Program-made: the position numbers and the translations under genes
Notes under the pieces: model-generated
Database searches by the model: none
The model's input: the letters and a program-made list of their open reading frames with translations, nothing else
Told to the model about the DNA's origin: nothing
From: Phaeodactylibacter luteus
GTDB lineage: Bacteria; Bacteroidota; Bacteroidia; Chitinophagales; Saprospiraceae
Direction of reading: 5' to 3'
Assembly (NCBI RefSeq): GCF_007993045.1
Contig: NZ_VOOR01000008.1
Location: forward strand, 1-64,000
DNA: 64,000 nt
Shown here: piece after piece, positions 42,854 to 51,323 of the stretch
How positions within the stretch are numbered: position 1 is the stretch's first letter
Layout of the letters: every line of letters starts with the position of its first letter

Positions 42854-45100
42854 ATGGGCCTTATGAGAATACCATTACTACTTATCCTGATCTGCTGCCT
42901 GGCCCTGCCTGCGTACAGCCAAGACTATAAGAAAGAGGAAGCCAAAGCTTTCTTTCTGAACGAGCATTTTGAAGACGCTCTTGCGGTCCTGAAATCTGCG
43001 GATGCACAGCTGCGCAACGACCTTGAAGCACAATTCATACAAGCGGTATGCCTGTATCAGGTCAATCAGCTGCAGGAAGCTGAAGCGGTGCTGCAGCGGC
43101 TGTCGCGCCAAGAAGGGGCTTACCCGGAATGCTGGCTCTACCTTGGGAAGGTCAGCCATGCCATGAACCGTTTTGAGCGGGCAGCATCCTACTACAAAGA
43201 CTACCTTAGGCGCTTGCGCCCCAACCATCCCAACCGCAGTATGGTTTGGGACGAAATACGCCGCTGTGCTACAGGTATGCGCGTACAGTATCAGCGCTCA
43301 GATGCTTACGCAGAAAACCTTGGCCCGGGCGTGAATTCTGCTGCCGATGAGTATGCCCCGATCGTGAGCCCCAATCATGCCGACCGCCTTTACTTCTCGG
43401 CCCGCCGTAAAGGCAATATGGGGGGATTGCGCAATGAATACGGCATGCCGGATACTCGCTTTGGGCAGTACTACGCCGATATCTACACTTGCACAGCTGC
43501 TGCTGCAGGGGCCAACTGGCAAAATGCACGGAGCATGGGCTACCTGCTGAACAGTACACAGCACGATATGCTGTTGGGCTTCAACCCGGAAGGGCAGGTC
43601 ATGTACTTTTATCAGGGCTGGCGCCCTGGCAATGGGCAGATCCTAGTAGATACCTTCCGCAATGCAGCTGAGCGGACCGTTAGCGCGGATGTTTTTGAGG
43701 GGCCGGTCTCCCCTGCTATGGGAGATGAAGCGCCTTTCTTCGTGAATGACACCCTCATCTACTTTTCCAGCCGGCGCAAAGGCGGCTTTGGAGGGCTTGA
43801 TATTTACCGGACAGTCTGGCGGGATGGGAGCTGGAGCGAACCGGAGAATTTGGGCGAGCAGATCAACACCCCGTACGATGAGACTACCCCTTTTCTGGCT
43901 AGGGATCAGCGCACGCTGTATTATAGTACCAACCACCCCAATTTCAGTGTAGGCGGGCTGGATGTGGTAAAGTCTGTATACAATCAGTATGCAATGCTTT
44001 GGACTGTGCCCGAGAACCTGGGCAGCCAGATAAACAGCGCAGGGGACGATGCCTACTTCCGGGTCTCCAATGATGGTTTTACGGCCTATTTTTCCTCTTC
44101 CCGTAAGGATGGCATGGGCAAACGGGACATCTATGCAGCCCATTTCAAAACCTTCCTTCCGGAAATGGAACTGCCTGTGCCTCAGCTGACCGCTGGCAAG
44201 CCCATGGCAAGCCGGGTACAGCCTTCGGTCCTGGAACAGGAGGGGGAGCTGGCTGCACAGCCTGCGGCTGAAGAAATGCCGGTGGCTCTGCCGGATATAG
44301 CAGTGCCTCAGTCAGGCGAGGAGCCCGAAGAGCCCATACTGCCTGTGGCTATGGGCCAACCGGAGGCCGGCGATAGCGCTGCTGTGGGCTTGCCTGCCGG
44401 AGCGGCCGTTGAGGAAGTTTGGCTGACCCCGTTCTTGGGCGGTAATGCTGCTGTGGGCTTCACAGCAGAGGAGAAGCTGCAGCTTGATTGGATGGCGGAG
44501 GTGATGACTGCATCAACGGACCCCTACTTAGTCATTACAGCTTACGTTGAAGCGCCTTCTGCTATTGCCGGCGTGCAAGTATACGAGGCTGTCCGGCGTG
44601 CAGAATCTGCTGCCCAACACCTCATAGACAAAGGTGTTGGCAGTGGTCAGGTCTTCGTCCGTGGCACGCTAGCCGAGAAGGGCGCGCTGCCGGATGGAGC
44701 GCGCACTGCAATAGATTTCCACTTTTACGAACCACTGTCGAGCGGGGGCAGTGCAGGCGATATGGCGGTTGTGGCTAAGCTGGCAGTGGAGGGGCATGCC
44801 ATCAATGCGCCCTTGCTGTTCAAGGTGCAAGTGGCTTCCTTAAGCGGGGCATATAAGAGCAGCCGCCTGAACGGGCTGCCCGTGGTTATGGTGGAGCGGC
44901 AGATGGACAGCCCCTACTACCGCTATACAGTTGGCGGTTTTGAGAGTCATAGCAAAGCGGATGCCTACCGGGCAAAGCTGCTTAGCGGAGATTTTTCCTC
45001 TGCTTACGTTACGGCCTATGTGAATGGCCGCCGGGCAGATCAGCGGTTGGCGGAAAAGCACTTGAGCGAGTTTGCAGATCTGAAGCATTATATCCGCTAG
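42854..45100 (+). CDS. PorE-like periplasmic protein: TPR, PD40 propeller, OmpA-like and SPOR-like domains
   Basis: 748 residues with a signal peptide (MGLMRIPLLLILICCLALPAYSQ; Met 4 is an alternative start). TPR-like helices occupy about residues 25-145 (FEDALAVLKSADAQL, QEAEAVLQRLSRQEG). PD40/WD40-like blades at about 155-435 carry YAPIVSPNHADRLYFSARR, DEAPFFVNDTLIYFSSRRKGGFGG.DIY and DAYFRVSNDGFTAYFSSSRKDG. A linker rich in Pro, Ala and Glu follows, then an OmpA-like region (VITAYVEAPS...AESAAQHLIDKGV) and a SPOR-like end (FKVQVASLSGAYKSS..., YRYTVGGFESHSKADAYRAKL). The architecture resembles PorE of the type IX secretion system, with an added peptidoglycan-binding SPOR-like end. Role inferred. 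Confidence 0.8.
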   Translation: MGLMRIPLLLILICCLALPAYSQDYKKEEAKAFFLNEHFEDALAVLKSADAQLRNDLEAQFIQAVCLYQVNQLQEAEAVLQRLSRQEGAYPECWLYLGKVSHAMNRFERAASYYKDYLRRLRPNHPNRSMVWDEIRRCATGMRVQYQRSDAYAENLGPGVNSAADEYAPIVSPNHADRLYFSARRKGNMGGLRNEYGMPDTRFGQYYADIYTCTAAAAGANWQNARSMGYLLNSTQHDMLLGFNPEGQVMYFYQGWRPGNGQILVDTFRNAAERTVSADVFEGPVSPAMGDEAPFFVNDTLIYFSSRRKGGFGGLDIYRTVWRDGSWSEPENLGEQINTPYDETTPFLARDQRTLYYSTNHPNFSVGGLDVVKSVYNQYAMLWTVPENLGSQINSAGDDAYFRVSNDGFTAYFSSSRKDGMGKRDIYAAHFKTFLPEMELPVPQLTAGKPMASRVQPSVLEQEGELAAQPAAEEMPVALPDIAVPQSGEEPEEPILPVAMGQPEAGDSAAVGLPAGAAVEEVWLTPFLGGNAAVGFTAEEKLQLDWMAEVMTASTDPYLVITAYVEAPSAIAGVQVYEAVRRAESAAQHLIDKGVGSGQVFVRGTLAEKGALPDGARTAIDFHFYEPLSSGGSAGDMAVVAKLAVEGHAINAPLLFKVQVASLSGAYKSSRLNGLPVVMVERQMDSPYYRYTVGGFESHSKADAYRAKLLSGDFSSAYVTAYVNGRRADQRLAEKHLSEFADLKHYIR

Positions 45101-45145
45101 GCTTCGGGGCAAGAGCAGCCCAAAGTGTAAAATCTAAACAAGCTT

Positions 45146-45532
45146 TTAGTTCAGCCGTAGTGGGGCGATCAAGACAAACGCGGGGATTTTCGCGTAGAAC
45201 TGTTCGTTCTTCTCCACATCCACCATCAGGTAAGTGCCGTTCATTTTGCCTATCCCTGTGGTCAGGTCGCACCAAGACGCGTACTCGTGGCGCCCATTGG
45301 GGGGCAATATTGGCTGTTGCCCGATGACCCCTTCCCCTTCTACTTCCTGCATACTCCCATCTGCATCCCAGATGAACCAATGCCGCCTCAGCAGCTGCAC
45401 TGTGGCCGTGCCCAAGTTTTCAATGATCACCTGATAGGCGAAAATGAACCGGCTTTGTAGTGGGTTGGAATATGCGGGCTGATAGGTGGGCTCCACCGTA
45501 ACCCGTATGCCTTGAGTAGTTTGAGTGGCCAT
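45146..45532 (-). CDS. apaG: ApaG protein
   Basis: 128 residues of the DUF525 family. TQGIRVTVEPTYQPAYSNP, FIFAYQVIIENLGTATVQLLRRHWFIWDADG, VEGEGVIGQQPILPPNGRHEYASWC and MNGTYLMVD. It has a fibronectin-III-like fold. In enterobacteria the gene is linked to CorD (cobalt and magnesium efflux) phenotypes; function otherwise open. First gene after the end of the PorE-like gene, convergent with it, 6 bases from gmk on the same strand and likely last in that operon. Confidence 0.95.
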   Translation of the reverse strand: MATQTTQGIRVTVEPTYQPAYSNPLQSRFIFAYQVIIENLGTATVQLLRRHWFIWDADGSMQEVEGEGVIGQQPILPPNGRHEYASWCDLTTGIGKMNGTYLMVDVEKNEQFYAKIPAFVLIAPLRLN

Positions 45533-45538
45533 AACAGT

Positions 45539-46108
45539 TCAGGTCGGTTGGTTTAGGTAGCGCTCAATGAGCTGCTCGGCCTCGGAGAGGGCAATTGGGA
45601 GCCGATCATTTATGAGGGTCAGGTCGAATTGGTTTTCGTAGGCGAGTTCATCCGTAGCCCTGCTGATGCGTTTGCGGAAGCTGGCTTCATCTTCGGTGCC
45701 TCTTGCTTTCAGCCTTTCGGCTAAAGCATCTATAGAAGGCGGGCGGACGAAAATGGCCACAGCTTCTTCGGGGAAAGCGGCTTTGATGTTGAGCGCGCCT
45801 TTCACATCAATATCAAAAAGAATGTGCTTGCCGTCGGCCCACAGGCGGCCGACTTCCGACCGCAGTGTACCGTAGTACAACCCCTCGTATACTTCTTCCC
45901 ACTCTACGAAAGCCTCTTGCTGTATGAGCTCCCGGAAGCGGTCTGAAGAGATGAAGTAATAATCTTTGCCATCTACCTCGTGCGGCCTACGGGGCCTCGT
46001 CGTTGCAGAAATAGAAAAAGACAGCTGATTATATTTAGACAGTAAGTGCCGGACTATGGTCGTTTTGCCAGCCCCGGAAGGGGCGGCGAATAGAAAAAGT
46101 TTGCTCAT
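45539..46108 (-). CDS. gmk: Guanylate kinase
   Basis: 189 residues. The P-loop FAAPSGAGKTTIVRHLL begins at about residue 7. SFSISATTRPRRPHEVDGKDYYFIS carries the GMP-binding Tyr/Arg residues, and HILFDIDVKGALNIK follows. It phosphorylates GMP to GDP. The start overlaps the yicC stop by 4 bases (ATGA), so yicC-gmk-apaG form one minus-strand operon, a common order in Bacteroidota. Confidence 0.96.
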   Translation of the reverse strand: MSKLFLFAAPSGAGKTTIVRHLLSKYNQLSFSISATTRPRRPHEVDGKDYYFISSDRFRELIQQEAFVEWEEVYEGLYYGTLRSEVGRLWADGKHILFDIDVKGALNIKAAFPEEAVAIFVRPPSIDALAERLKARGTEDEASFRKRISRATDELAYENQFDLTLINDRLPIALSEAEQLIERYLNQPT

Positions 46109-46980
46109 ACCGTATTGGCCACCTGTTCTTTAATTTTTTCGAGCTCGTCCTTCATTTCAACAACAAGCTTCTGAATGTTGGAGGAATAAGCTTTGGCCCC
46201 CATGGTGTTGATTTCCCGCCCCATTTCCTGGCTGATGAAGCTGAGCTTGCGCCCTTTCAGGGGCTGTTGCTTCTCGAGCTCTTCAATGAAGTACTTGCAG
46301 TGTTGTTCCAGCCTTACCTTCTCCTCTGTGATGTCAATTTTTTCAAGGTAGAACAAGATCTCCTGCTCGAAGCGGTTGTCGTCTACTTTGTCTTTGCCGA
46401 GGTGTTCTTCAAGGCTTTGGCGCATGCGCTGCCGCAGTTTGGTGATGCGCTCCTCCTCTTCAGGGTCGAGGCGCGCAAGGAGGCTAGCGATGTTGTTGAC
46501 ACGCAGGAGGAGATCCTCTTTTAGCGCATTGCCTTCAACGGTGCGGAATTCAGTAAATTTTGCCAGCGCGCCGTCTACTGTTTTGTGCACAGCCGCCCAC
46601 TCTTTGTCATCTATGGTATCTGCGGCAGCCCCCACTACATTAGGCAGGCGGAGTATGGCCTGAAGCATATCCGCAGTTGGGATTTGCAGCTCATTCGTCA
46701 GGCGGCTGAGCTCCTGATGGTACCTGCGGAAGAGCGCTTCGTTCAAGCCGTATTCATCCCCGCCGTTGCCGGTCTCCACCTCTATCGTGATCTCTATTTT
46801 GCCGCGCAGGGCTTTATCAGAGACGATTTTCCGAAGCTCATGCTCCTTCTCCTTGTAGTTTTGCGGGATTTTCACCCGTATATCTGTGTATTTGCTATTG
46901 AGCGACCGGACTTCCACATTGATGACCTTGTCATCGAAGCTATTGGAGACCCGGCCGTAGCCTGTCATGGATAAAAGCAT
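46105..46980 (-). CDS. yicC: YicC/YloC family endoribonuclease
   Basis: 291 residues from ATG 46980; the frame opens 59 codons earlier, but family members begin MLLSMTGYGRVSNSF. The N-terminal domain (INVEVRSLNSKYTDIRVKIPQ) and C-terminal DUF1732 end (ISQEMGREINTMGAKAYSSNIQKLVVEMKDELEKIKEQVANT) are characteristic. E. coli YicC is an endoribonuclease of stress sRNA turnover. First gene of the yicC-gmk-apaG operon. The 320 bases between it and the HU gene show no gene. Confidence 0.93.
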   Translation of the reverse strand: MLLSMTGYGRVSNSFDDKVINVEVRSLNSKYTDIRVKIPQNYKEKEHELRKIVSDKALRGKIEITIEVETGNGGDEYGLNEALFRRYHQELSRLTNELQIPTADMLQAILRLPNVVGAAADTIDDKEWAAVHKTVDGALAKFTEFRTVEGNALKEDLLLRVNNIASLLARLDPEEEERITKLRQRMRQSLEEHLGKDKVDDNRFEQEILFYLEKIDITEEKVRLEQHCKYFIEELEKQQPLKGRKLSFISQEMGREINTMGAKAYSSNIQKLVVEMKDELEKIKEQVANTV

Positions 46981-47302
46981 ATGGTCAGTTATAGGCTCCC
47001 GAGGCAAGGTGGGCCTGGCCGGGTTGGAGCGGGTTTGGAGAATAGCCCTAGCACTTGTAGGCGGTTGCAGCGGCCTTGGAAGCACAGCAGTGGGCAAGGT
47101 TTTGAGGTGTGTAGTCAAGTACGGATTGCAAAGATAATAAAGGGATTGAGAATGCAAGGAGGTGCTGTAATCAGTTGAGAACGAACAAAAAAAGTAAAAT
47201 AATCTAAACTTTTATTTTCGTTTAAAAAATAAAATACCGAAATTTGCCCTTCATTTTTAAAGCGATAGATTGCTATAACTGACTATAAACCAATAAATAA
47301 CG

Positions 47303-47614
47303 ATGAGAAAAGCTGATTTGGTTGCAGCAATTTCAGAGAAAACAGGCGTGCCTAAAGTGGATGTGCTGGTAACATTAGAGACCTTTTTTAAGGAAGTGAA
47401 AGGCAGCCTCTCTGATGGGGAGAACGTGTATATTCGTGGTTTTGGCTCTTTCGTCATCAAAAAGCGCGCGAAGAAGATCGGGCGCCACATCAAGAAGAAT
47501 ATCGCCATTGAAATCCCTGAACATTATATCCCTTCGTTCAAGCCTGCGAAAGTTTTCGTGGAGCAGGTCAAGGATAATGTGACCTCTTTGCCAGAAGAAG
47601 AAAGTAACGACTAG
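47303..47614 (+). CDS. HU/IHF family DNA-binding protein
   Basis: 103 residues. MRKADLVAAISEKTGVPKVDVLVTLETFF forms the dimerisation helices. DGENVYIRGFGSFVIKKRAKKIGRHIKKN is the beta-arm region (GFGSF conserved), and IPSFKPAKVFVEQVKD is the C-terminal helix; a short acidic tail follows. It bends and packs DNA. Members of this family come as several paralogues in Bacteroidota; which one this is cannot be told. The stop codon overlaps the start of the TPR gene by 1 base (TAGTG). Confidence 0.95.
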   Translation: MRKADLVAAISEKTGVPKVDVLVTLETFFKEVKGSLSDGENVYIRGFGSFVIKKRAKKIGRHIKKNIAIEIPEHYIPSFKPAKVFVEQVKDNVTSLPEEESND

Positions 47615-48408
47615 TGCCGATGACGAAGCTTCAATGGGGCGTTATTGCTGCAGCTCTTGCCCTTTTCTTAACCCTTTATCTGGGGTGCGACCGTAAGCCC
47701 AAGGAGATCTCCTCCCTCGATCAGTCGAGGGCGCTGGCAACGGAAAGTACCGATGTCCAGGCGCTGATCAGCGAAGCACGTGGGGCTCTCGCCCCTGCGC
47801 AGTCTGCTGAAGTACTGGCATTGGAAGAAGAATTAGCAGCTGCACTGGACGATTCGACGAAGCTCCGTTTGAACAAGGCGCTGTCGAGTGCTTGGTATAG
47901 CCTTGAAGAGCCTTCGGTGGCCGGTTATTATGCTCAGGCCGTTGCAGAGCTTGCCGGCACCGCTGAAAGCTGGTCGATTGCAGGGACTACCTACACCATC
48001 TGCATTCAGCGGAGCGAGGAAGCGCGCAAGCGGGAGTTTTGTACCGGCCGTGCCGTGCAGGCTTTCGAAAGCGCGATTTCCCTTGCACCGGATGATATGG
48101 CCAACCGGGTCAACCTAGCGTTGGTCTACACGGCCAATCCTCCTGCTGACAACCCTATGAAGGGGATCCTCATGCTGCGCGAACTCAACCAGGAAGCGCC
48201 CGACAACGTTCTTGTTTTGAATGCGCTAGGCCGTTTGGCTATCCGGACAGGCCAATTCGGCCGGGCCGTAGAGCGCCTGAGCCAGGCACTGAATGCCGAA
48301 CCGCAGAACCCTACCACGGTCTGCCTGCTTGCGCAGGCTTACGAAGGGCAGGGGGATGAAGCGCAGGCTGCGGTTTTTGCTGAGCGCTGCCGCTCGTTGA
48401 CAGATTAA
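47614..48408 (+). CDS. TPR-repeat membrane-anchored or exported protein
   Basis: 264 residues. The N-terminus has a hydrophobic segment (LQWGVIAAALALFLTLYLGCD) with a possible lipobox LGC, then two to three TPR-like helical pairs (AWYSLEEPSVAGYYAQAV, AVQAFESAISLAPDDMANRVNLALVY, VLVLNALGRLAIRTGQFGRAVERLSQALNAEPQNPTTVCLLAQAYEGQGDEAQAAVFAERC). Start GTG 47614 or ATG 47620. Coupled to the HU gene; similar HU-TPR gene pairs occur in Bacteroidota. Function unknown. Confidence 0.78.
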   Translation: MPMTKLQWGVIAAALALFLTLYLGCDRKPKEISSLDQSRALATESTDVQALISEARGALAPAQSAEVLALEEELAAALDDSTKLRLNKALSSAWYSLEEPSVAGYYAQAVAELAGTAESWSIAGTTYTICIQRSEEARKREFCTGRAVQAFESAISLAPDDMANRVNLALVYTANPPADNPMKGILMLRELNQEAPDNVLVLNALGRLAIRTGQFGRAVERLSQALNAEPQNPTTVCLLAQAYEGQGDEAQAAVFAERCRSLTD

Positions 48409-48512
48409 GACACCGTTTTTGCCGCAAAGGCCTCAAGATTGAGCCTCGCGGTATATCACAGCTTGAGCAAACAAGCTGAAAACAAATTTATTCATTTTAA
48501 AAGGACTGAATT

Positions 48513-48608
48513 ATGCCTTGTGGAAAAAAGAGAAAAAGACATAAGATCGCTACGCACAAGCGTAAAAAGCGTCTGCGCAAGAATCGCCATAAGAAAAAGA
48601 ACAAATAA
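48513..48608 (+). CDS. AURKAIP1/COX24 (mS38-like) small basic ribosome-associated protein
   Basis: A 31-residue frame: MPCGKKRKRHKIATHKRK, then KRLRKNRHKKKNK. The pattern KRKRHKIATHKRKKRLRKNR is the conserved motif of the AURKAIP1/COX24 domain family, which includes mitochondrial ribosomal protein mS38. It is extremely basic (about two thirds Lys, Arg or His). In Bacteroidota a protein of this size is annotated by that name; it probably binds the ribosome. It is very short, so an annotation pipeline may skip it, and a small distance (about 100 bases) separates it from the TPR gene. Confidence 0.85.
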   Translation: MPCGKKRKRHKIATHKRKKRLRKNRHKKKNK

Positions 48609-48915
48609 GTGATTTTTCGGCTCTTCTGCGGGCTGTCAGCTCTATAGCTCAGCCCACAGAAGATCATGCGCAACACGATCGGATTTGCCTTGGCCAACCT
48701 GCCTGTTGAAGGGCGGGTTTTGCTGTTGTGGGCATTGGCCCCGCATTAGCAGAGCAATTCCTCCAAATAAAGCCAGCAGGCTGTCGTGCTGTCCTCAGCA
48801 CCGCGGTTTGCCGATCTGTTCTTTGAACTCGGAAAGTAAGCGTTAGCCCTTTGCAGGGCGGAAGCATTCCGTTAGCGCCATAGCCCTAGACCTAGGGTGC
48901 AGCCGTTAATGTGGA
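48609..48915. other. Intergenic region upstream of the RNase G promoter
   Basis: About 300 bases with no supported gene. Frames on the minus strand overlap the small-protein gene or are short and lack family signals. No tRNA or RNase P RNA is recognised. Confidence 0.4.
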
Positions 48916-48923
48916 TATCTTTG
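48916..48923 (+). promoter_or_regulatory. Predicted Bacteroidota -7 element (TATCTTTG) for the RNase G gene
   Basis: An exact TAnnTTTG match. The next gene starts at 49486, implying a leader of about 560 bases. No TTG at -33. The distance may point to a leader with control function or to another promoter further on. Confidence 0.5.
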
Positions 48924-48930
48924 CACTCAG

Positions 48931-49485
48931 CTCCGTGCAAAAGGCTCAGCAATGCCTGCACGCAGTATAAAAGCAATGCGTTCGCCCCGCACTATACGTT
49001 GTTTGCTGTAAGCCGTACCCCTTTTTAGGCAGGCCGCTTTTTTGATCATGCCCTCAGGGCTGTACATTGCCTGTAGTTTGAATAAAAGAAAAAACAAGAC
49101 CTTTTACGGCTTTCAACCTTGCCTTTCCTCCAAAGACGGAGACATTGACCAATTATATATCCTTCAACGGTTATTATCGGCTCAGCCTTCTGATCGTATT
49201 CGTGTGTAGAGCAATATACAGGGCACAAAGCACAGCTGCGTGGCGCTCCGCTTGTGGAACGCTGCCGTATGCAGTGCTAAGCAAGGGGCAATTTCAGCTC
49301 CGTGCTGCCTGCCTTAAGATACCTGCTCGCCGCTTTGCCCCAACTCCGTGTGCTAGTGGCCACCTCGTCTGCCTTTGCTCATGCAGCAAACAGCAGTGGC
49401 GTGGCAGCGGAGTATCATAACCGCTGGCTTGCGCTGTAGCCGGGGCTCCCGGTTTAGCTACGAGAGCCAGGGAAAAAAAATAACC
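48931..49485 (+). other. Long untranslated leader of the RNase G gene (predicted)
   Basis: No convincing frame is present. A frame from 49375 in phase with the RNase gene is more likely leader, because conserved RNase G sequence begins at VEKELIINST. GC-rich stretches and possible hairpins are visible but were not folded. E. coli rne carries a long 5' leader through which it controls itself; here that is only an analogy. Confidence 0.35.
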
Positions 49486-51030
49486 GTGGAAAAAGAACTC
49501 ATCATCAATTCCACCCCCACGGAGGTCCAGATTGCGCTGCTTGAAAACTCTAAGCTAGTAGAGCTGCACTACCAAAAGACCAATGATAACTTCACCGTAG
49601 GGGATATTTTCGTCGGGCGTATAAAAAGGCTCATGCCCGGGCTCAATGCTGCTTTCGTAGACATTGGCCATCCCAAAGACGCCTTTTTGCACTACACTGA
49701 CTTGGGCCCCAAGCTAAAGTCGCTGCTCAAGTTCACCAATGGCGCTATGTCGGGCGGTATCAATACCCATACGCTCGATAATTTCAAAATGGAGCCGGAA
49801 ATTGTCAAGACCGGAAAGGTCGATCAGGTGCTGAGCAAAAAGCAGCCGATCCTGATTCAGGTGCTCAAAGAGCCTATCTCTACAAAAGGCCCGCGGCTGA
49901 CTTGCGAAATCACGCTCCCCGGGCGTTATATCGTACTCACCCCCTTCTCCAATACGGTAGCCGTATCCAAAAAAATTGCCAACGCTGAAGAGCGAAAGCG
50001 CTTGCACCTGCTGGTGGAAAGCATTCGCCCCAAAAACTTTGGCGTGATTGTGCGTACTGCTGCGGAAGGCAAAAAAGTGGCAGACCTGCACGAGGAGATC
50101 ATGCAGATCATGCAAAGCTGGGAGGATATCCACTCGCAGCTGCACAAAGCCAAACCGCCTCTCAAACTGCTGAGCGAGCTGGATAAAACCTCTAGCATCT
50201 TGAGGGATGTACTGACAGACTCCTTCAACCGCATTGTGGTGGATGATAAACAGATGTACCAAAATATCCGGACCTACCTCGAGTCCATTTCGCCTGAACA
50301 GGTGAAAATCGTCAATCTCCACAAGTCCAACAAACCGATATTCGATACGCATGGCATAACGAAGCAGATTAAGTCCTCGTTTGGCAAAACGGCTACTATG
50401 CCTAGCGGCGCTTACCTCGTTATCGAGCATACAGAGGCCATGCACGTCATTGATGTCAACAGTGGGCACAAGATGGGCAAGCAGGAGGATGCGGTCATGA
50501 AGGTCAACTTAGAAGCAGCAGAGGAGATTGCCCGTCAGCTCAGGCTCAGAGACATCGGCGGTATCATTATCGTCGACTTCATCGACATGAAGAAGGCCGA
50601 ACAAAGGCGCGACCTTATCAAGGCCATGCGGCAATTCATGAAGAAAGACCGTGCACAGCATACCATTTTGCCCCTTAGCAAATTTGGCCTCATGCAGATC
50701 ACCCGGCAGCGGGTCCGCCCGGAGGTCAACATCAGTACCTCAGAGGTCTGCCCGACTTGCAACGGTACCGGCAAGATCAATGCCTCCCTGCTTATCTACG
50801 ATGAGATTGAGCGTGACCTGAACTTCATTGTACAGTCTAGGCCAAAATCAAAAATCAAGCTGTTGGTCCACCCTTTCATTGAGGCGTACCTCAAAAAGGG
50901 GCTCCCAAGTATGCAGATGAAGTGGTACATGAGCTTCTACAAATGGGTGAAAATTCAGCCTAACAATGATTTCCACCTTACCAAGTACAAGTTTTACGAC
51001 GAAAACGAGGACGAAATCCGCTTGAACTAG
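49486..51030 (+). CDS. rng: Ribonuclease G/E family endoribonuclease
   Basis: 514 residues from GTG 49486 (VEKELIINSTPTEVQIALLEN), preferred over the upstream frame, which has no homology-like sequence. The S1 domain region is GDIFVGRIKRLMPGLNAAFVDIGHPKDAFLHYTDL. The active site has MHVIDVNSGHKMG (Asp) and GGIIIVDFIDM (second Asp) for the catalytic magnesium. The zinc link is CPTCNGTGKI, linking dimers. RNase G length (about 500) rather than E (over 1,000). It matures rRNA and tRNA ends and degrades mRNA. R1 copy G follows the stop by about 18 bases. Confidence 0.95.
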   Translation: MEKELIINSTPTEVQIALLENSKLVELHYQKTNDNFTVGDIFVGRIKRLMPGLNAAFVDIGHPKDAFLHYTDLGPKLKSLLKFTNGAMSGGINTHTLDNFKMEPEIVKTGKVDQVLSKKQPILIQVLKEPISTKGPRLTCEITLPGRYIVLTPFSNTVAVSKKIANAEERKRLHLLVESIRPKNFGVIVRTAAEGKKVADLHEEIMQIMQSWEDIHSQLHKAKPPLKLLSELDKTSSILRDVLTDSFNRIVVDDKQMYQNIRTYLESISPEQVKIVNLHKSNKPIFDTHGITKQIKSSFGKTATMPSGAYLVIEHTEAMHVIDVNSGHKMGKQEDAVMKVNLEAAEEIARQLRLRDIGGIIIVDFIDMKKAEQRRDLIKAMRQFMKKDRAQHTILPLSKFGLMQITRQRVRPEVNISTSEVCPTCNGTGKINASLLIYDEIERDLNFIVQSRPKSKIKLLVHPFIEAYLKKGLPSMQMKWYMSFYKWVKIQPNNDFHLTKYKFYDENEDEIRLN

Positions 51031-51047
51031 CGGGGGGCTTGGCTTTG

Positions 51048-51198
51048 GGGCCTGCCCCTGCCTGCCGGCAGGTGCCGCTATGCTCCGGGGCTCGCTATCC
51101 GCTCGGCCCTATCGGGCTCAAACCCCTACGCAGCGCTAGGCCAATGCCCACCTATAAAGCCCGAAAAGCATAAACACCTGCGGTATTTTGATTTTCGC
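51048..51198 (-). repeat. R1 dispersed element, copy G
   Basis: The core matches in reverse orientation (CGCTATGCTCCGGGGCTCGC, CGCAGCGCTAGGCCAATGCC). The right end GATTTTCGC is a diverged terminal repeat, and the left end is shortened. GGCTTTG flanks at 51041-51047 and 51202-51208, a weak 7-bp direct repeat. Confidence 0.65.
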
Positions 51199-51257
51199 CA
51201 GGGCTTTGTTTTACTTAAGTTGTCAGCGCTGCCCATTGTGTGATCTCCAAAAAGATG

Positions 51258-51293
51258 AAAAGGCAGCTGCCCCTTCTTGGGGTAGCTGCCTTT
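51258..51293. terminator. Bidirectional terminator between the RNase G and MoxR ATPase genes
   Basis: AAAGGCAGCTGCCCC-ttctt-GGGGTAGCTGCCTTT (one mismatch) with A-rich and T-rich ends, 31 bases past the MoxR gene stop on the minus strand. Confidence 0.85.
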
Positions 51294-51323
51294 GTCTATC
51301 CTCTCAACTGGCAGAGCATAGGC

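Noticed and set aside
45146-46980. Toxin-antitoxin or defence island near yicC-gmk-apaG
   Set aside because: All three are core housekeeping genes in a conserved order; nothing suggests a defence role.
47614-48408. TPR gene after HU considered as a T9SS component
   Set aside because: Only generic TPR pairs are seen; no T9SS-specific motif or neighbour.
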